64,000 nt of DNA from Paenisporosarcina sp. FSL H8-0542 (lineage in GTDB: Bacteria > Bacillota > Bacilli > Bacillales_A > Planococcaceae): NCBI RefSeq assembly GCF_038632915.1, contig NZ_CP152050.1:2077001-2141000 (forward strand). Reading direction: 5' to 3'. Of this stretch, positions 1-9,884 are shown piece after piece; the stretch's first letter is position 1; each line of letters opens with the position of its first letter. The translations under genes were made by a program, and so were the position numbers. The notes beneath the pieces were generated by a model, which was given only the letters and a program-made list of their open reading frames with translations, ran no database searches and was not told where the DNA came from.

Positions 1-812
1 AGTTCTGTTAAATCTTCAGGACCTTTACCGCGAAGTGTATCAATCGCTTCTTTCACTTCTAGTGAATTACCAATTGCAAACCCTAAAGGTTGGCTCATAT
101 CAGAGATAATAGCCATTGTTTGGCGACCTACGTTGTTGCCGATCTGTACCATCGCTTTTGCTAGGGCACGTGCGTCTTCAACAGTTTTCATGAACGCGCC
201 TTCGCCAGTTTTCACGTCAAGAACGATTGCATCTGCACCTGCTGCGATTTTCTTACTCATAATCGAACTTGCGATTAACGGGATGCTGTTAACAGTTCCC
301 GTAACATCACGAAGCGCATATAATTTTTTGTCTGCAGGAGTCAAATTACCACTTTGACCGATTACGGCAAGCTTCATTTCATTAACTTGTTTCGTAAATT
401 GTTCAGTCGTCAATTCAACATGGAAGCCTTCAATTGCTTCCAGTTTGTCAATCGTACCACCTGTATGACCTAGGCCACGTCCACTCATTTTAGCAACAGG
501 CACACCACATGCTGCCACTAAAGGTCCAAGCACTAATGTAGTTGTGTCACCCACGCCTCCAGTTGAATGCTTATCCACTTTAATACCTTCAATGCCAGAC
601 AAGTCAATCTGATCGCCTGACTCTACCATGGCAATTGTTAAATCTGCACGTTCGCGATCGTTCATGTCCTGGAAATAAATAGCCATCATTAAAGCACTCA
701 CTTGATAATCGGGAATGCTTCCGTTTGTATATTGCTCAATGAAAAAACGAATTTCTTCAGTTGTTAATTCCGCGCCATCACGTTTTTTTTCAATTAAATC
801 AACCATTCTCAT
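1..812 (-). CDS. pdp: Pyrimidine-nucleoside phosphorylase (C-terminal part outside the window)
   Basis: Phosphorolysis of uridine, deoxyuridine and thymidine to the free base plus (deoxy)ribose-1-phosphate. About 270 N-terminal residues are visible of a family length near 433. The start [13 protein letters not shown] and the motifs [24 protein letters not shown] and [12 protein letters not shown] follow B. subtilis Pdp closely. The gene starts 18 bases after the deoB stop, so both lie in one operon and the sugar phosphate passes to phosphopentomutase. B. subtilis has a purine phosphorylase after deoB; here a pyrimidine enzyme takes that place. The stop codon is beyond position 1. Confidence 0.95.
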   Translation of the reverse strand, partial: MRMVDLIEKKRDGAELTTEEIRFFIEQYTNGSIPDYQVSALMMAIYFQDMNDRERADLTIAMVESGDQIDLSGIEGIKVDKHSTGGVGDTTTLVLGPLVAACGVPVAKMSGRGLGHTGGTIDKLEAIEGFHVELTTEQFTKQVNEMKLAVIGQSGNLTPADKKLYALRDVTGTVNSIPLIASSIMSKKIAAGADAIVLDVKTGEGAFMKTVEDARALAKAMVQIGNNVGRQTMAIISDMSQPLGFAIGNSLEVKEAIDTLRGKGPEDLTE

Positions 813-829
813 GAATATTCACCTATCCT

Positions 830-2014
830 TCAGTTTAAGTGGGAAAGGAAACTGCGGCCAAATTTAGGCATTGAAACATTAAAGTTTTCCGCAATAGTCG
901 CCCCTATATCGGCAAATGTTTCGCTTAGTGGAAGTTCTTTGCCTTCCGTAAAGCGAGGTGAATAAGCCAGCACCGGTACAAATTCACGTGTATGATCCGT
1001 ACCTGGGAAGGTAGGGTCATTTCCGTGGTCCGCTGTGATAATTAGTAATTCTTCATCAGTCAAAGCATCCAACACTTCTGGCATACGTGCATCGAAAGCT
1101 TCCAATGCTTCTCCGTAACCGATTGGATCACGACGGTGACCATACAATGCGTCAAAATCAACAAGATTCAAGAAACTGATGCCATGGAAATCTCTTTTCA
1201 CGACTTCAGCCAACTTGTCCATTCCGTCCATATTATCTTTTGTACGCAATGACTCAGTTACACCTTCATTGTTGTAAATATCCGAGATTTTACCAATGGC
1301 AATCACATCATAATTTGCATCTTTTAATTCGTTCATCACTGTACGTTCAAACGGTTTCAACGCGTAGTCATGACGATTCGTTGTACGCTTGAATTCACCA
1401 GGTTGTCCGATGAATGGACGTGCAATAACGCGTCCTACTAAAAATTCGGGTTCAAGTGTTAATTCGCGTGCAATTTCACAGATTTTATATAGTTCTTCTA
1501 AAGGGATAATTTCTTCGTGAGCAGCAATTTGCAATACTGGATCTGCAGACGTATAAACGATAATTGCACCTGTTTCCATATGCTCTTGTCCTAACTCGTC
1601 CAAGATTTCCGTACCACTTGCTGGTTTATTGCCAATGACTTTACGTCCTGTCTTTTCTTCCAAAGCATTGATTAATTCATCAGGGAATCCGTCTGGGTAC
1701 ACTTTAAACGGTTGATTAATGTTAAGCCCCATGATTTCCCAGTGACCTGTCATTGTATCTTTACCAACTGACGCTTCCTGCATTTTTCCATAATGAGATG
1801 AAGGAATCGTTACAGGCTGAATACCTTGGAATGGACGAATATTGGAAAGTCCCATTTTTTCAAGGTTTGGCATGTTCAAGCCATTCATTTTTTCTGCAAT
1901 ATGTCCCAGTGTATCGGAACCTGTGTCTCCGAAAGATTGGGCATCTGGTGCTTCGCCAATTCCAACGGAGTCTAGAACAACTAAGTGAATGCGTTTAAAT
2001 GATTTATGTGTCAT
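830..2014 (-). CDS. deoB: Phosphopentomutase
   Basis: Interconverts (deoxy)ribose-1-phosphate and (deoxy)ribose-5-phosphate, linking nucleoside breakdown to the pentose phosphate pathway in the cytosol. The 394-residue length is normal. It belongs to the alkaline-phosphatase superfamily: metal site [10 protein letters not shown] (about residues 15-24), nucleophile region [10 protein letters not shown] (about 84-93) and late metal motif [17 protein letters not shown]. It is followed at once by pdp and preceded by xerD, as drm follows ripX in B. subtilis. The start is supported by an AGGAGG-type site about 8 bases upstream. Confidence 0.97.
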   Translation of the reverse strand: MTHKSFKRIHLVVLDSVGIGEAPDAQSFGDTGSDTLGHIAEKMNGLNMPNLEKMGLSNIRPFQGIQPVTIPSSHYGKMQEASVGKDTMTGHWEIMGLNINQPFKVYPDGFPDELINALEEKTGRKVIGNKPASGTEILDELGQEHMETGAIIVYTSADPVLQIAAHEEIIPLEELYKICEIARELTLEPEFLVGRVIARPFIGQPGEFKRTTNRHDYALKPFERTVMNELKDANYDVIAIGKISDIYNNEGVTESLRTKDNMDGMDKLAEVVKRDFHGISFLNLVDFDALYGHRRDPIGYGEALEAFDARMPEVLDALTDEELLIITADHGNDPTFPGTDHTREFVPVLAYSPRFTEGKELPLSETFADIGATIAENFNVSMPKFGRSFLSHLN

Positions 2015-2069
2015 ACATATCCTCCTTCAACTTCTACTCATATCTTATCAAACGTTTGGAAAAAATACA

Positions 2070-2085
2070 CGTCAGACTTCTGACG
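2070..2085 (-). terminator. Small hairpin between xerD and deoB
   Basis: On the minus strand CGTCAG-AAGT-CTGACG is followed by TGTATTTTTT, so it may be a weak terminator for xerD or a processing site. The adjacent palindrome AAACGTTT (about 2050) resembles only the core of a cre site. Confidence 0.45.
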
Positions 2086-2097
2086 AATTAAGTCGAA

Positions 2098-3000
2098 TTA
2101 TGCGCGCGGATGAAATTGTTTATACACATCTTTCAAACGGGTTTTACTGACATGCGTATAAATCTGAGTCGTCGAGATGTCTGCATGTCCTAGCATTTCC
2201 TGTACAGCGCGTAAATCTGCTCCATTTTCAATTAAATGTGTGGCAAATGAGTGGCGCATAGTATGAGGCGTAATATCATTTTGAATGCCCGCTTGTATAG
2301 AGTATTCTTTCATAAGCTTCCAGACCCCTTGTCTGGTCAATCCTTTTCCTCGCTGGTTAACAAAAATAACGTCGGTGCGATGTGTTGGTTTAATCAGTTT
2401 TGGACGACCTTCTTTTAAATATTGTTCACATGCTGCCAGTGCTGTTCGTCCAAGAGGAATGATTCTCTCTTTTCCGCCTTTACCGAAGCATCGAACAAAT
2501 CCCATCGTTAAATGTAAATCTTCCATATTTAATGTAATACATTCACTAATCCGCATTCCCGTCCCGTAAAGAATCTCGAGCAATGCGCGATCCCGTAGCC
2601 CTTGAGGTTTCCCCAAGTTGGGTGCCGCAATCAATTCCTCTACTTCTTCAATTGACAATATTTTCGGAAGTGTACGATCCATTTGTGGCATTTCCAAGTG
2701 GACCGAGGGATCTGAACCGGATACTTTTTCCCGCAGTAAAAACTGATGGAATGACCGGATTGACGAAATATGACGGGCTAATGTTCGCGAAGATTTACCA
2801 CTCGTCTTTAACGATTGCAAGTGAGAAAGAATATGAATTCGCTCGACGTCGTTCAAAGTGGATAATTGCTGTACTTTAGAAAGGTCCTTAATATATGCAA
2901 GTAAATCTCGTTCGTACGAAGTTAAAGTATTGGTTGATAATTGTCTTTCTACACGTAGAAAATGAAGATAATCTGCGACTGCATCTTGCATTTCTTTCAT
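2098..3000 (-). CDS. xerD: Site-specific tyrosine recombinase XerD
   Basis: With XerC it resolves chromosome dimers at dif during division. The start is placed at the ATG giving MKEMQDAVADYLHFL, with GGGAGG seven bases upstream; a longer frame adds 31 unlikely hydrophobic residues. The resulting 300 residues fit the family. An N-terminal SAM-like core-binding domain (about 1-90) is followed by the catalytic domain with the R-H-R-H-Y set: GTGMRISE, HTMRHSFATH, LGHADISTTQIYTH. The neighbours fur upstream and deoB downstream match B. subtilis ripX. The small yqzK gene found there between fur and ripX is missing here. Confidence 0.96.
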   Translation of the reverse strand: MKEMQDAVADYLHFLRVERQLSTNTLTSYERDLLAYIKDLSKVQQLSTLNDVERIHILSHLQSLKTSGKSSRTLARHISSIRSFHQFLLREKVSGSDPSVHLEMPQMDRTLPKILSIEEVEELIAAPNLGKPQGLRDRALLEILYGTGMRISECITLNMEDLHLTMGFVRCFGKGGKERIIPLGRTALAACEQYLKEGRPKLIKPTHRTDVIFVNQRGKGLTRQGVWKLMKEYSIQAGIQNDITPHTMRHSFATHLIENGADLRAVQEMLGHADISTTQIYTHVSKTRLKDVYKQFHPRA

Positions 3001-3070
3001 AATGATACCTCCCTGTAAAAACACTTTTATGTATATATATGGACAATATATTTTTATTAATGAAAACATA

Positions 3071-3100
3071 AAAAAGGATAGCAATTCTGCCATCCTTTTG
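3071..3100 (-). terminator. Terminator after fur
   Basis: Hairpin with AAAAGGAT and ATCCTTTT arms and a GCA/TGC inner stem, between fur and xerD. T and A runs on both sides allow termination on either strand. Confidence 0.7.
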
Positions 3101-3155
3101 TTTTACAGTATAACATGTCTGTGTCGAGCTAGAAGCGATGTTTTCCGCTTTTCTG

Positions 3156-3620
3156 TTACTCAGACTCCTCTTTTTCATCCTGGGTATCGTGGCAGCGCCA
3201 ACAAATACCATGGAACGTCAACCTGTGGTCTTTAATACGGAAATTCCATCTTTTTTCAACAACGACTTCCACATCTTCCAGCAAGTCCTCCTGGATTTCA
3301 TCTACAGCTCCACATTCAATACATACGAGATGGTGATGGAAGTGTGCTGCACCTTCCTGACGCAAGTCGTATCTTGAAACGCCGTCTCCAAAGTTAATTT
3401 TATCGACAACTTTTAATTCGGTAAGAAGTTCAAGCGTTCGATATACTGTTGCAAGTCCAATATCAGGTGCTTTATTTTTAACGAGAAGATATACATCTTC
3501 TGCGCTCAGATGATCTTCTTCATTTTCAAGAAGCACTCTAACTGTCGCTTCACGCTGTGGCGTCAGTTTATAGCTCGCACCATGAAGCTGCTTTTTTATC
3601 CGGTCAATACGGCTCTCCAT
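3156..3620 (-). CDS. fur: Ferric uptake regulator Fur
   Basis: Fe(II)-responsive repressor of iron-uptake genes. The start at MESRIDRIKKQLHGASYK is chosen because a G-rich site (GGGGGGG) lies 6 bases upstream; an in-frame ATG five codons earlier lacks this. An N-terminal winged helix (about 1-85) precedes the dimerisation and metal domain. AHFHHHLVC is the regulatory metal motif, and CIECG plus CWRCH form the structural zinc site. It lies between spoIIM and xerD as in B. subtilis. Its own likely targets in this window are the Fur-box genes near 62.6-62.9 kb. Confidence 0.97.
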   Translation of the reverse strand: MESRIDRIKKQLHGASYKLTPQREATVRVLLENEEDHLSAEDVYLLVKNKAPDIGLATVYRTLELLTELKVVDKINFGDGVSRYDLRQEGAAHFHHHLVCIECGAVDEIQEDLLEDVEVVVEKRWNFRIKDHRLTFHGICWRCHDTQDEKEESE

Positions 3621-3720
3621 GTGACGCCCCCCCAAACTTCCTTCATTATACCAAATTGGTCTTTCCCTTTACAAGATAGAGAAAGTTATCCACATGATAA
3701 TAATTATAATCTAAAATTGA

Positions 3721-4290
3721 TTATAAACCATGAATATAAGGAAGGACAAACAATTCAAGTCCAATTAATACAATATAGATTAGACTTAGTACGCCTATAC
3801 CTTTAAAACTGCGGGCTTGTTTGAATTGATTATACGATGGTGGTGGGACAAGTAAAAATCCAATCAGTAGTAATAAAGAACAATAAATTAACTGGAATGG
3901 GAACCACCATAATGCATATGCCCAAAATTCTGTTTCCTGTGCAATTAAAAAACCTGAGCAAATTCCCCAAAAAACAGCTCTCATTGTACCTATTAATAGA
4001 ATGGTATATTTCAGGATTAAATGAGTAGCAAAAAGTAGGAATAATAAAATCGTAACGAGTTGCGGGAGAATTGAATCAAAACCACTTGGTATGTTTTCGT
4101 TCAAAAGTCTTGGGTCTATCCAATGTATGACTCTTTCAACTTGATCAAAAGGCATTTTTGAATACAGCCATAACCCACCTAAATAACCGATGACTAGCAA
4201 TCCTAGTAAATAAAATATTGGGAAAGAGCGAGTCAACATCTGCCACCTACCTTTCATAGAGTAGCTTATGCGTGTCCCACTATCAATCAT
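3721..4290 (-). CDS. spoIIM: Stage II sporulation protein M (SpoIIM-like)
   Basis: Membrane protein of the SpoIID-SpoIIM-SpoIIP peptidoglycan machine needed for forespore engulfment. The 189 residues hold about five hydrophobic segments with a GYLGGLWLYSK region near residue 36 and a hydrophilic stretch at about 50-75. It is somewhat shorter than the 215-residue B. subtilis protein. The call rests on size, topology and position between nudF and fur, as in B. subtilis; sequence similarity by eye is moderate. The start adjoins the nudF stop, so the two are probably cotranscribed. Confidence 0.7.
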   Translation of the reverse strand: MIDSGTRISYSMKGRWQMLTRSFPIFYLLGLLVIGYLGGLWLYSKMPFDQVERVIHWIDPRLLNENIPSGFDSILPQLVTILLFLLFATHLILKYTILLIGTMRAVFWGICSGFLIAQETEFWAYALWWFPFQLIYCSLLLLIGFLLVPPPSYNQFKQARSFKGIGVLSLIYIVLIGLELFVLPYIHGL

Positions 4291-4839
4291 TCATCGATTT
4301 TGTAAATATTCCTTAGCCCAAAGAACACTATATGCTGTTTTTGCATCAAAGATTTGGCCAGACTTCATCATTCCTTCTGCTTCTTCTAAGGTTGCCTCGA
4401 TTATCTCAACAAACTCATCTTCATCCAGTGATGCCGCGTTTTCAATTTTTGACAATCCTTCTGCCACATATAGGTGAATAATTTCGTCTGCAAAGCCCGG
4501 AGAAGTTGCGAACGATTGAATGTGTGTCAATTTCTCACAACCGTACCCTGTTTCTTCTTCCAGTTCTCTTCTTGCAGTTACTTCCGGCTCTTCTCCTGGC
4601 TCTAGTTTCCCTGCAGGCGTCTCAATCAGAGAACGTTCGAGCGCTTTTCGATATTGCTCGACAAAGACAATTTTACCTTCGTCTGTAATCGGTACAATGG
4701 CAACCGCTCCAGGGTGTTTAACCAATTCACGCTTCGAAGTCATACCATTTGGCAATGTTACTTCATCCACTCGAAGAGAAATAACTTTCCCTTCATAAAT
4801 CGGTGTTGACGATATAGATTTCTCTTCATATTTTTTCAT
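4291..4839 (-). CDS. nudF: ADP-ribose pyrophosphatase (Nudix hydrolase)
   Basis: Hydrolyses ADP-ribose to AMP and ribose-5-phosphate. The 182-residue protein carries a full Nudix box, from GKLEPGEEPEVTARRE to EEETGY at about residues 78-100, preceded by the substrate-binding segment VEQYRKALERSLIETPAG. It lies between the yqkF-type aldo/keto reductase (divergent) and spoIIM, as B. subtilis nudF does. Confidence 0.95.
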   Translation of the reverse strand: MKKYEEKSISSTPIYEGKVISLRVDEVTLPNGMTSKRELVKHPGAVAIVPITDEGKIVFVEQYRKALERSLIETPAGKLEPGEEPEVTARRELEEETGYGCEKLTHIQSFATSPGFADEIIHLYVAEGLSKIENAASLDEDEFVEIIEATLEEAEGMMKSGQIFDAKTAYSVLWAKEYLQNR

Positions 4840-4909
4840 ATTTTTCGCCCTTTCTGTTTGTCTATTTTCAAAGACAATTGTACCATGTATGAAATGAGGA
4901 GGCTGACTG

Positions 4910-5812
4910 ATGAATAAACGCGAACTTGGACAAAGTGGAATAATGGTATCGGAAATCGGACTGGGTTGTATGTCTCTTCCGACAAATCAACGTGAAGCCC
5001 AACTAATAGTGGATGCAGCCATTGAACATGGAATTACATACTTTGATACAGCGGATCTATATGATAAAGGTAAAAATGAAGATGTTGTTGGACACGCTCT
5101 GAAAGGTAAACGACAAGACATCATTTTGGCTTCGAAGGTGGGTAACAAGTGGAATGAAGATGCTTCAGGTTGGACGTGGGATTCATCAAAGTCATATATC
5201 ACGTCTCAAATTAAAGAAAGTCTACAAAGGCTTCAAACCGATTATTTAGATCTATATCAATTACACGGAGGCACGATGGAAGATGATTTAGAAGAAGCAG
5301 TCGATGCTTTTGAATCTTTAAAAAAAGAAGGTTTAATTCGAGCATACGGCATTTCATCCATACGCCCGAATGTCATTCATCGTTTCCTACGTAACGGTAA
5401 AGCAAGCTCTGTCATGATGCAATACAGCATGTTAGACCGCAGACCCGAAGAATGGTTTGACATGATTGCATCACATAGTGCTTCTGTTGTCACCCGGGGT
5501 TCTCTAGCAAAAGGTCTGCTTACGCCAGATGCATTGAAACGTGCCGAAAAATCGGATGGATACGGAGAATACAAAAAAGAAGCTTTAATAGAAACACTTT
5601 CACAACTCACTCAAACCACTCAATATCTTCATAGTGCGGCATTGGCATTTGTTCTTCAATACGACCAAGTGTCCGCTATCTTAGCAGGAGCAAGCTCAGC
5701 AAATCAATTAGAGGAAACGATGCAAGCATATCATCAGCCTATGACCCCTGAGCAACTAGCACACTTGAAGGAATACTTAAGAGCAGATATTTATATAGAC
5801 CATCGCCTTTAA
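4910..5812 (+). CDS. yqkF: Aldo/keto reductase (YqkF type)
   Basis: NADP-dependent oxidoreductase with a TIM-barrel fold; the physiological substrate is unknown. The catalytic tetrad is visible as Asp46, Tyr51, Lys76 and His119 (FDTADLYDKG, ILASKVGNK, LYQLHGG). The 300-residue length, the GLGCMSL and YGISSIRPNVI motifs and the position next to nudF match B. subtilis YqkF. A GAGG site precedes the ATG. It is transcribed divergently from nudF; the shared promoter region is only about 70 bases. Confidence 0.93.
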   Translation: MNKRELGQSGIMVSEIGLGCMSLPTNQREAQLIVDAAIEHGITYFDTADLYDKGKNEDVVGHALKGKRQDIILASKVGNKWNEDASGWTWDSSKSYITSQIKESLQRLQTDYLDLYQLHGGTMEDDLEEAVDAFESLKKEGLIRAYGISSIRPNVIHRFLRNGKASSVMMQYSMLDRRPEEWFDMIASHSASVVTRGSLAKGLLTPDALKRAEKSDGYGEYKKEALIETLSQLTQTTQYLHSAALAFVLQYDQVSAILAGASSANQLEETMQAYHQPMTPEQLAHLKEYLRADIYIDHRL

Positions 5813-5912
5813 AAAATCGTTATAATTCTAAATCTCGTACTTTTACTCCTTATAGATTGAAACCTACCTATTTGTTAAAACGTATACATATGGATTCAAG
5901 GAGGCGATATGA

Positions 5913-6059
5913 ATGACGAAGTTTATTGATGACTTTGCCGGTGCACTATATGATATCTTCAAGTTTGCGTTAAGGAGTATGTGTTATTTTATCGCAGGCA
6001 TGATCATCGTTGGCGTCCCTCTTTACTTAATTTCAATGATTTTTGATATTTTTAATTAA
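5913..6059 (+). CDS. Small membrane protein, 48 residues
   Basis: Short ORF MTKFIDDFAGALYDIFK... ending ...MIFDIFN. AAGGAGG lies 7-9 bases before the ATG. Residues about 20-45 form one strongly hydrophobic helix after an amphipathic N-terminus. It lies between yqkF and yqkE and is closed by the terminator at 6086-6117. I do not recognise the family. The strong ribosome binding site and terminator argue that it is real. Confidence 0.6.
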   Translation: MTKFIDDFAGALYDIFKFALRSMCYFIAGMIIVGVPLYLISMIFDIFN

Positions 6060-6085
6060 ATAGTTCGCTGATGATGGCAAAACAA

Positions 6086-6117
6086 AAAGGACTTCAAAAA
6101 TTCGAAGTCCTTTTTTT
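6086..6117. terminator. Bidirectional terminator
   Basis: AAAAGGACTTC and GAAGTCCTTTTTTT arms around a short loop, placed between the small + strand ORF and the converging yqkE gene. Confidence 0.85.
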
Positions 6118-6118
6118 C

Positions 6119-6379
6119 TTAAAATTTATTACCCTTCATTCCATACTCATCTAGAAGTTCAGCAAAGGATTTGTTTTTCTCTTTTTGTTTACGATCAAAT
6201 TCAGCTTGCGCGAGGCGTTCTTCTTCCTGTTGACGCTCTGTATCCTGTAACTGCTTTTTAGCTAACTTCAGTTTTTCAAGCACATCCCCTTGCAGTTGAT
6301 CGGACAATGTGTTGCCTGATGATTGTTCAGATCGCTCAGGTTGTCTGCGTTGTTGCTGTTGTTGTTTCTTTTTTGCCAT
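6119..6379 (-). CDS. yqkE: YqkE-like protein (DUF3886)
   Basis: 86-residue, highly charged protein of unknown function. It has a Q/K/R-rich N-terminus (MAKKKQQQQQRRQ), a predicted coiled coil at about 30-70, and the family's C-terminal motif EKNKSFAELLDE. It matches the YqkE/DUF3886 family of Bacilli and keeps that gene's neighbourhood (yqkD-yqkE-yqkF-nudF), now with a thiolase and mvaB inserted. Confidence 0.8.
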   Translation of the reverse strand: MAKKKQQQQQRRQPERSEQSSGNTLSDQLQGDVLEKLKLAKKQLQDTERQQEEERLAQAEFDRKQKEKNKSFAELLDEYGMKGNKF

Positions 6380-6396
6380 ATTTTTTCACCTTCTAC

Positions 6397-7584
6397 CTAT
6401 GCTCTTTTCACAATTGTAGCGACACCTTGTCCGCCACCAATACATAAAGTTGCTAACCCTGTCTTCGCATCTTGTCTAGCCATTTCATGAAGCAGAGAAA
6501 CGAAAATACGTGCACCACTCGCGCCGATTGGATGTCCTAGAGCGATTGCACCACCATTAACATTCAGCTTGTCATGATCAAATGCAAGCTCGCGATCTAC
6601 AGCAATTGATTGTGCTGCAAAAGCTTCATTTGCTTCCACTAAGTCAATATCCGCCATTGATAGGCCTGATTTTTCAAAAACATTTTTCACTGCTTTAACA
6701 GGGCCAATTCCCATAACGGATGGATCAACACCAGCTGATGCGTTCGCTACAATCGTTGCTAATGGTGTTAAACCTAACTCATCTGCTTTTTCTTTAGACA
6801 TAACGATAACCGCTGCTGCTCCGTCGTTAATACCGGAAGCATTCCCAGCAGTGACACTGCCTTCTTTTTTAAACGCTGGTCGCAATTTACCTAACTTCTC
6901 TGCTGAAGTCCCACGTTTTGGATATTCGTCCGTATCAAATACGATTGGGTCTCCTTTGCGTTGTGGAATTTCGACAGCAACGATTTCTTCTTTAAATTTC
7001 CCGCCATCAATCGCCTGAACCGCACGTTCCTGTGAACGAGCTGAGAATTCATCTTGTTGTTCACGTGTAATTTCGTAACGGTCACATAAATTTTCTGCTG
7101 TTATGCCCATATGGTAATCATTGAAAGCACACCATAAGCCGTCAGAAATCATGCTATCCACCACTTTTTGGTCGCCCATTCGGAAACCTTCACGCGCATT
7201 TTTCAACAAATATGGAGCTTGGCTCATGTTTTCCATTCCACCTGCCACAACAATGTCCGCATCTCCTGCGATAATAGCCTGTGTTGCCAAATGAATCGCT
7301 TTCAATCCTGATCCACACACTTTATTAATTGTCATGGAAGGAATTGTTTCATGAAGACCTGCAAGAATCGATGCTTGTCTAGCAGGGTTCTGTCCCAAAC
7401 CAGCTTGCAAAACATTCCCCATGATCACTTCACTCACTTGATTTGGTTCTAGACCCGCTTTTTCTAATGCTTCTTTTATGACAATCGCACCTAACTTTGT
7501 AGCCGGTACGTCTTTTAATGCCCCTTGGAAAGAACCTATTGCTGTACGGACAGCACTTACTACAACCACTTCTCTTGTTGACAT
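6397..7584 (-). CDS. Acetyl-CoA C-acetyltransferase (thiolase)
   Basis: Condenses or cleaves acetoacetyl-CoA/acetyl-CoA. The 395 residues have the thiolase catalytic set: acylated Cys90 in [31 protein letters not shown] with the catalytic His, and the proton-transfer Cys in LCIGGGQG. The N-terminal [13 protein letters not shown] is typical. A GGGGG site precedes the ATG. The gene diverges from mvaB: HMG-CoA lyase yields acetyl-CoA plus acetoacetate, so leucine or ketone-body degradation is a plausible context. Biosynthetic and degradative forms cannot be told apart by eye. Confidence 0.93.
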   Translation of the reverse strand: MSTREVVVVSAVRTAIGSFQGALKDVPATKLGAIVIKEALEKAGLEPNQVSEVIMGNVLQAGLGQNPARQASILAGLHETIPSMTINKVCGSGLKAIHLATQAIIAGDADIVVAGGMENMSQAPYLLKNAREGFRMGDQKVVDSMISDGLWCAFNDYHMGITAENLCDRYEITREQQDEFSARSQERAVQAIDGGKFKEEIVAVEIPQRKGDPIVFDTDEYPKRGTSAEKLGKLRPAFKKEGSVTAGNASGINDGAAAVIVMSKEKADELGLTPLATIVANASAGVDPSVMGIGPVKAVKNVFEKSGLSMADIDLVEANEAFAAQSIAVDRELAFDHDKLNVNGGAIALGHPIGASGARIFVSLLHEMARQDAKTGLATLCIGGGQGVATIVKRA

Positions 7585-7666
7585 TGAAAATCCCCCTAAT
7601 CCCCTAAGAAAATATATTTGCTAGCACCCCTATCTCATCATTACAATAGAATAAAGGAGGGATGAT

Positions 7667-8569
7667 ATGTTTAGTTTACCAAACAATGTGACAATTATCG
7701 AGGTCGGTCCAAGAGATGGTCTTCAGAATGAGAAAAATGAGGTTTCAACCGAAAATAAGCTTGCATTTATTCAAGCATTACAAACAGCTGGAATAGAAGA
7801 AATGGAAATCACTTCGTTTGTATCTCCAAAATGGGTCCCACAAATGGCCGATGCAACCGAGATTGTACAAGGGGTTCACAAGCAAGGACGTCAAATCGTG
7901 CTAACACCCAACTCTAAAGGAGTAGAACGTGCACTTTCTGCAGGAGCAAAAAATGTAGCAGTTTTTGTAGGTGTCAGTAATACATTCAATTTAAAGAACA
8001 TAAATAAAACAACGGCGCAAAGCATGCAGGAATTAAAACCTGTTATCATCGATTTAAAACAACAAGGAATTTTTGTTCGGGCATGTATCTCTACGGCTTT
8101 TTATTGTCCGTATGAAGGGAAAATCGACATTAATGAAACGGTGGCTTTATGCAAAGAGTTCGCAAGCTGGGGTATTGACGAACTTAGTGTTGCCGATACA
8201 ATCGGCATGGCGAATCCACAGGAAAGTTATGAATTATTCACATTACTGATTCGCGAAATTCCACAAGTTTTGATGAATGCACATTTCCACGACACACGAA
8301 AAATGGGCTTAGCAAATATTTACGCGGCTCTTCTTGCAGGTGTAACACGATTCGATACATCAGCTGGTGGACTGGGTGGTTGTCCTTTTGCGCCCGGGGC
8401 AACAGGAAATGTAGCAACTGAAGATGTCGTGAATATGTTACATACAATGGGAGTAAACACAGGAATTGATCTGAATAAATTATGTAAAGCGGTTTCTATT
8501 ATAGCTCCTCACGTTTCGAGACCGATAGATACGGGCATGTTTAGATTATACGAATTAAATCAAGCATAG
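7667..8569 (+). CDS. mvaB: Hydroxymethylglutaryl-CoA lyase
   Basis: Splits HMG-CoA into acetyl-CoA and acetoacetate in leucine degradation. This HMGL-like TIM barrel shows VGPRDGLQNE near the N-terminus (Arg/Asp of the active site), the metal ligands HFHDT, and the signature GGLGGCPFAPGATGN with the catalytic Cys. The 300-residue length and a strong GGAGGG site are normal. It is followed after 11 bases by yqkD. Confidence 0.95.
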   Translation: MFSLPNNVTIIEVGPRDGLQNEKNEVSTENKLAFIQALQTAGIEEMEITSFVSPKWVPQMADATEIVQGVHKQGRQIVLTPNSKGVERALSAGAKNVAVFVGVSNTFNLKNINKTTAQSMQELKPVIIDLKQQGIFVRACISTAFYCPYEGKIDINETVALCKEFASWGIDELSVADTIGMANPQESYELFTLLIREIPQVLMNAHFHDTRKMGLANIYAALLAGVTRFDTSAGGLGGCPFAPGATGNVATEDVVNMLHTMGVNTGIDLNKLCKAVSIIAPHVSRPIDTGMFRLYELNQA

Positions 8570-8580
8570 GAGGATTTCCC

Positions 8581-9513
8581 ATGAAGCGTCGCATTCTTTG
8601 GATCACCAGTATTCTCTCGAGTATTATGACCGCAGGAGCGGCGATTTTTGGTTTTGTGTTTACAAACCGACTCATGTATCTGAAGAAAAAAGATGATGCG
8701 TTTATATTAAATCGTGAAATTACTGCGAAAAGATTCGATGAGGCTTGGTTCAATATTGTACGAAAAACGGAGAAATGGATTGACAGCCCTAATGGCTACC
8801 CAGTTAAAGCAATTTTCCTGGAACCTTTGGATACAAATAACTTCGTCGTCATTTGCCACGGTGTCACAGAAAACAAAATAAATTCAGTAAAATATGCCCG
8901 TCTCTTTGAACGGTTGGGTTTTAATTCAGTTGTATATGATCATCGTCGGCATGGTGATTCTGGGGGTAAAACAACGAGTTTCGGTCACTATGAAAAAATG
9001 GATTTACAGGTAATAGTCAACGCAGTTAAAAACTATGCCGGTGAAGACGCAATCATTGGGATTCATGGGGAGTCGATGGGAGCCGCTACAACCATTCTGT
9101 ATGCTGGAACTTTGGAAGATCAAGCTCATTTTTATATATCTGATTGTGCGTTTTCAGATTTTACCGATCAACTACTGTACTTAATGAAAAAAGAAACACC
9201 ACTTCGTTCAAGTCTTGCAATAAAATTGGCGGATGTCTTTTTACGGGTACGGGACGGATATTCCATGAAACTTGTATCACCTAGAGAAGCAGTATCTCAT
9301 ATCGAGAAACCGGTTTTATTCATTCATAGTTTACCTGATGATTTCATTTTGCCTGAAATGACTAAAGAGCTGTATGAGTTGAAACAAGGACCAAAACAAT
9401 TAAAACTATTTGAAATTGGTCCCCATGCACAATCATATAATCAAAATGCTGAGGAATATGAAAAAACAGTCGCAGAATTCCTTCACACCTATGATCTTTT
9501 ACCAACATTATAA
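8581..9513 (+). CDS. yqkD: Membrane-anchored alpha/beta hydrolase (YqkD type)
   Basis: Hydrolase of unknown substrate, anchored by one N-terminal helix (about residues 5-28). The oxyanion region VVICHGVTENK, the motif YDHRRHGDSGGKTTS, the nucleophile elbow IHGESMGAA and the late His in GPHAQSYNQ make up the catalytic fold; LPDDFI probably holds the acid. Length (310) and motifs match B. subtilis YqkD, which lies in the same neighbourhood. GGAGG occurs before the ATG, 11 bases after the mvaB stop. Confidence 0.9.
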   Translation: MKRRILWITSILSSIMTAGAAIFGFVFTNRLMYLKKKDDAFILNREITAKRFDEAWFNIVRKTEKWIDSPNGYPVKAIFLEPLDTNNFVVICHGVTENKINSVKYARLFERLGFNSVVYDHRRHGDSGGKTTSFGHYEKMDLQVIVNAVKNYAGEDAIIGIHGESMGAATTILYAGTLEDQAHFYISDCAFSDFTDQLLYLMKKETPLRSSLAIKLADVFLRVRDGYSMKLVSPREAVSHIEKPVLFIHSLPDDFILPEMTKELYELKQGPKQLKLFEIGPHAQSYNQNAEEYEKTVAEFLHTYDLLPTL

Positions 9514-9560
9514 AAACATAAGTCGTATTACCTATAAGAACTAGATATAATAACCAATAA

Positions 9561-9587
9561 AAAATAGCACTCACGGAGTGCTATTTT
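9561..9587. terminator. Bidirectional terminator
   Basis: AAAATAGCACTC/GAGTGCTATTTT arms with a 3-base loop and T runs on both strands, between yqkD and yneF. Confidence 0.9.
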
Positions 9588-9806
9588 TTATTTTTGCATT
9601 TTATTCATTTGGTTCATCATTTGTTTCACTTGTTTTTCAGATGGTTTACGACCCATTTGAGCCATCATCATGCGAAGCATTTGTTCATTGATTGGTGGGT
9701 TCTCTTTTAAATACTTCATCATATATTGACGGGCGCCATAAAAACCGATTACAGCTCCACCTACTAACGCCACGATGATTAAAGTAATTGCTAACCATAA
9801 TTGCAT
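9588..9806 (-). CDS. yneF: YneF family protein (UPF0154)
   Basis: 72-residue protein with one N-terminal membrane helix (about 3-25) and a conserved tail containing [24 protein letters not shown], diagnostic of the UPF0154/YneF family. Function unknown. It follows sirA as in B. subtilis. GGGGG lies about 9 bases before the ATG. Confidence 0.93.
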   Translation of the reverse strand: MQLWLAITLIIVALVGGAVIGFYGARQYMMKYLKENPPINEQMLRMMMAQMGRKPSEKQVKQMMNQMNKMQK

Positions 9807-9884
9807 TGTTGTTTTCCCCCTTCTCGGTGATTAACCTTACTTTCTATCTCCAAGAAGGATTATACAACAAAACCCTTCTCCTTA

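Noticed and set aside
133-357. Plus-strand ORF over pdp
   Set aside because: Antisense shadow of a well-conserved coding region.
2048-2062. cre (CcpA) site near AAACGTTTG upstream of deoB
   Set aside because: Only the central palindrome fits; the outer positions disagree.
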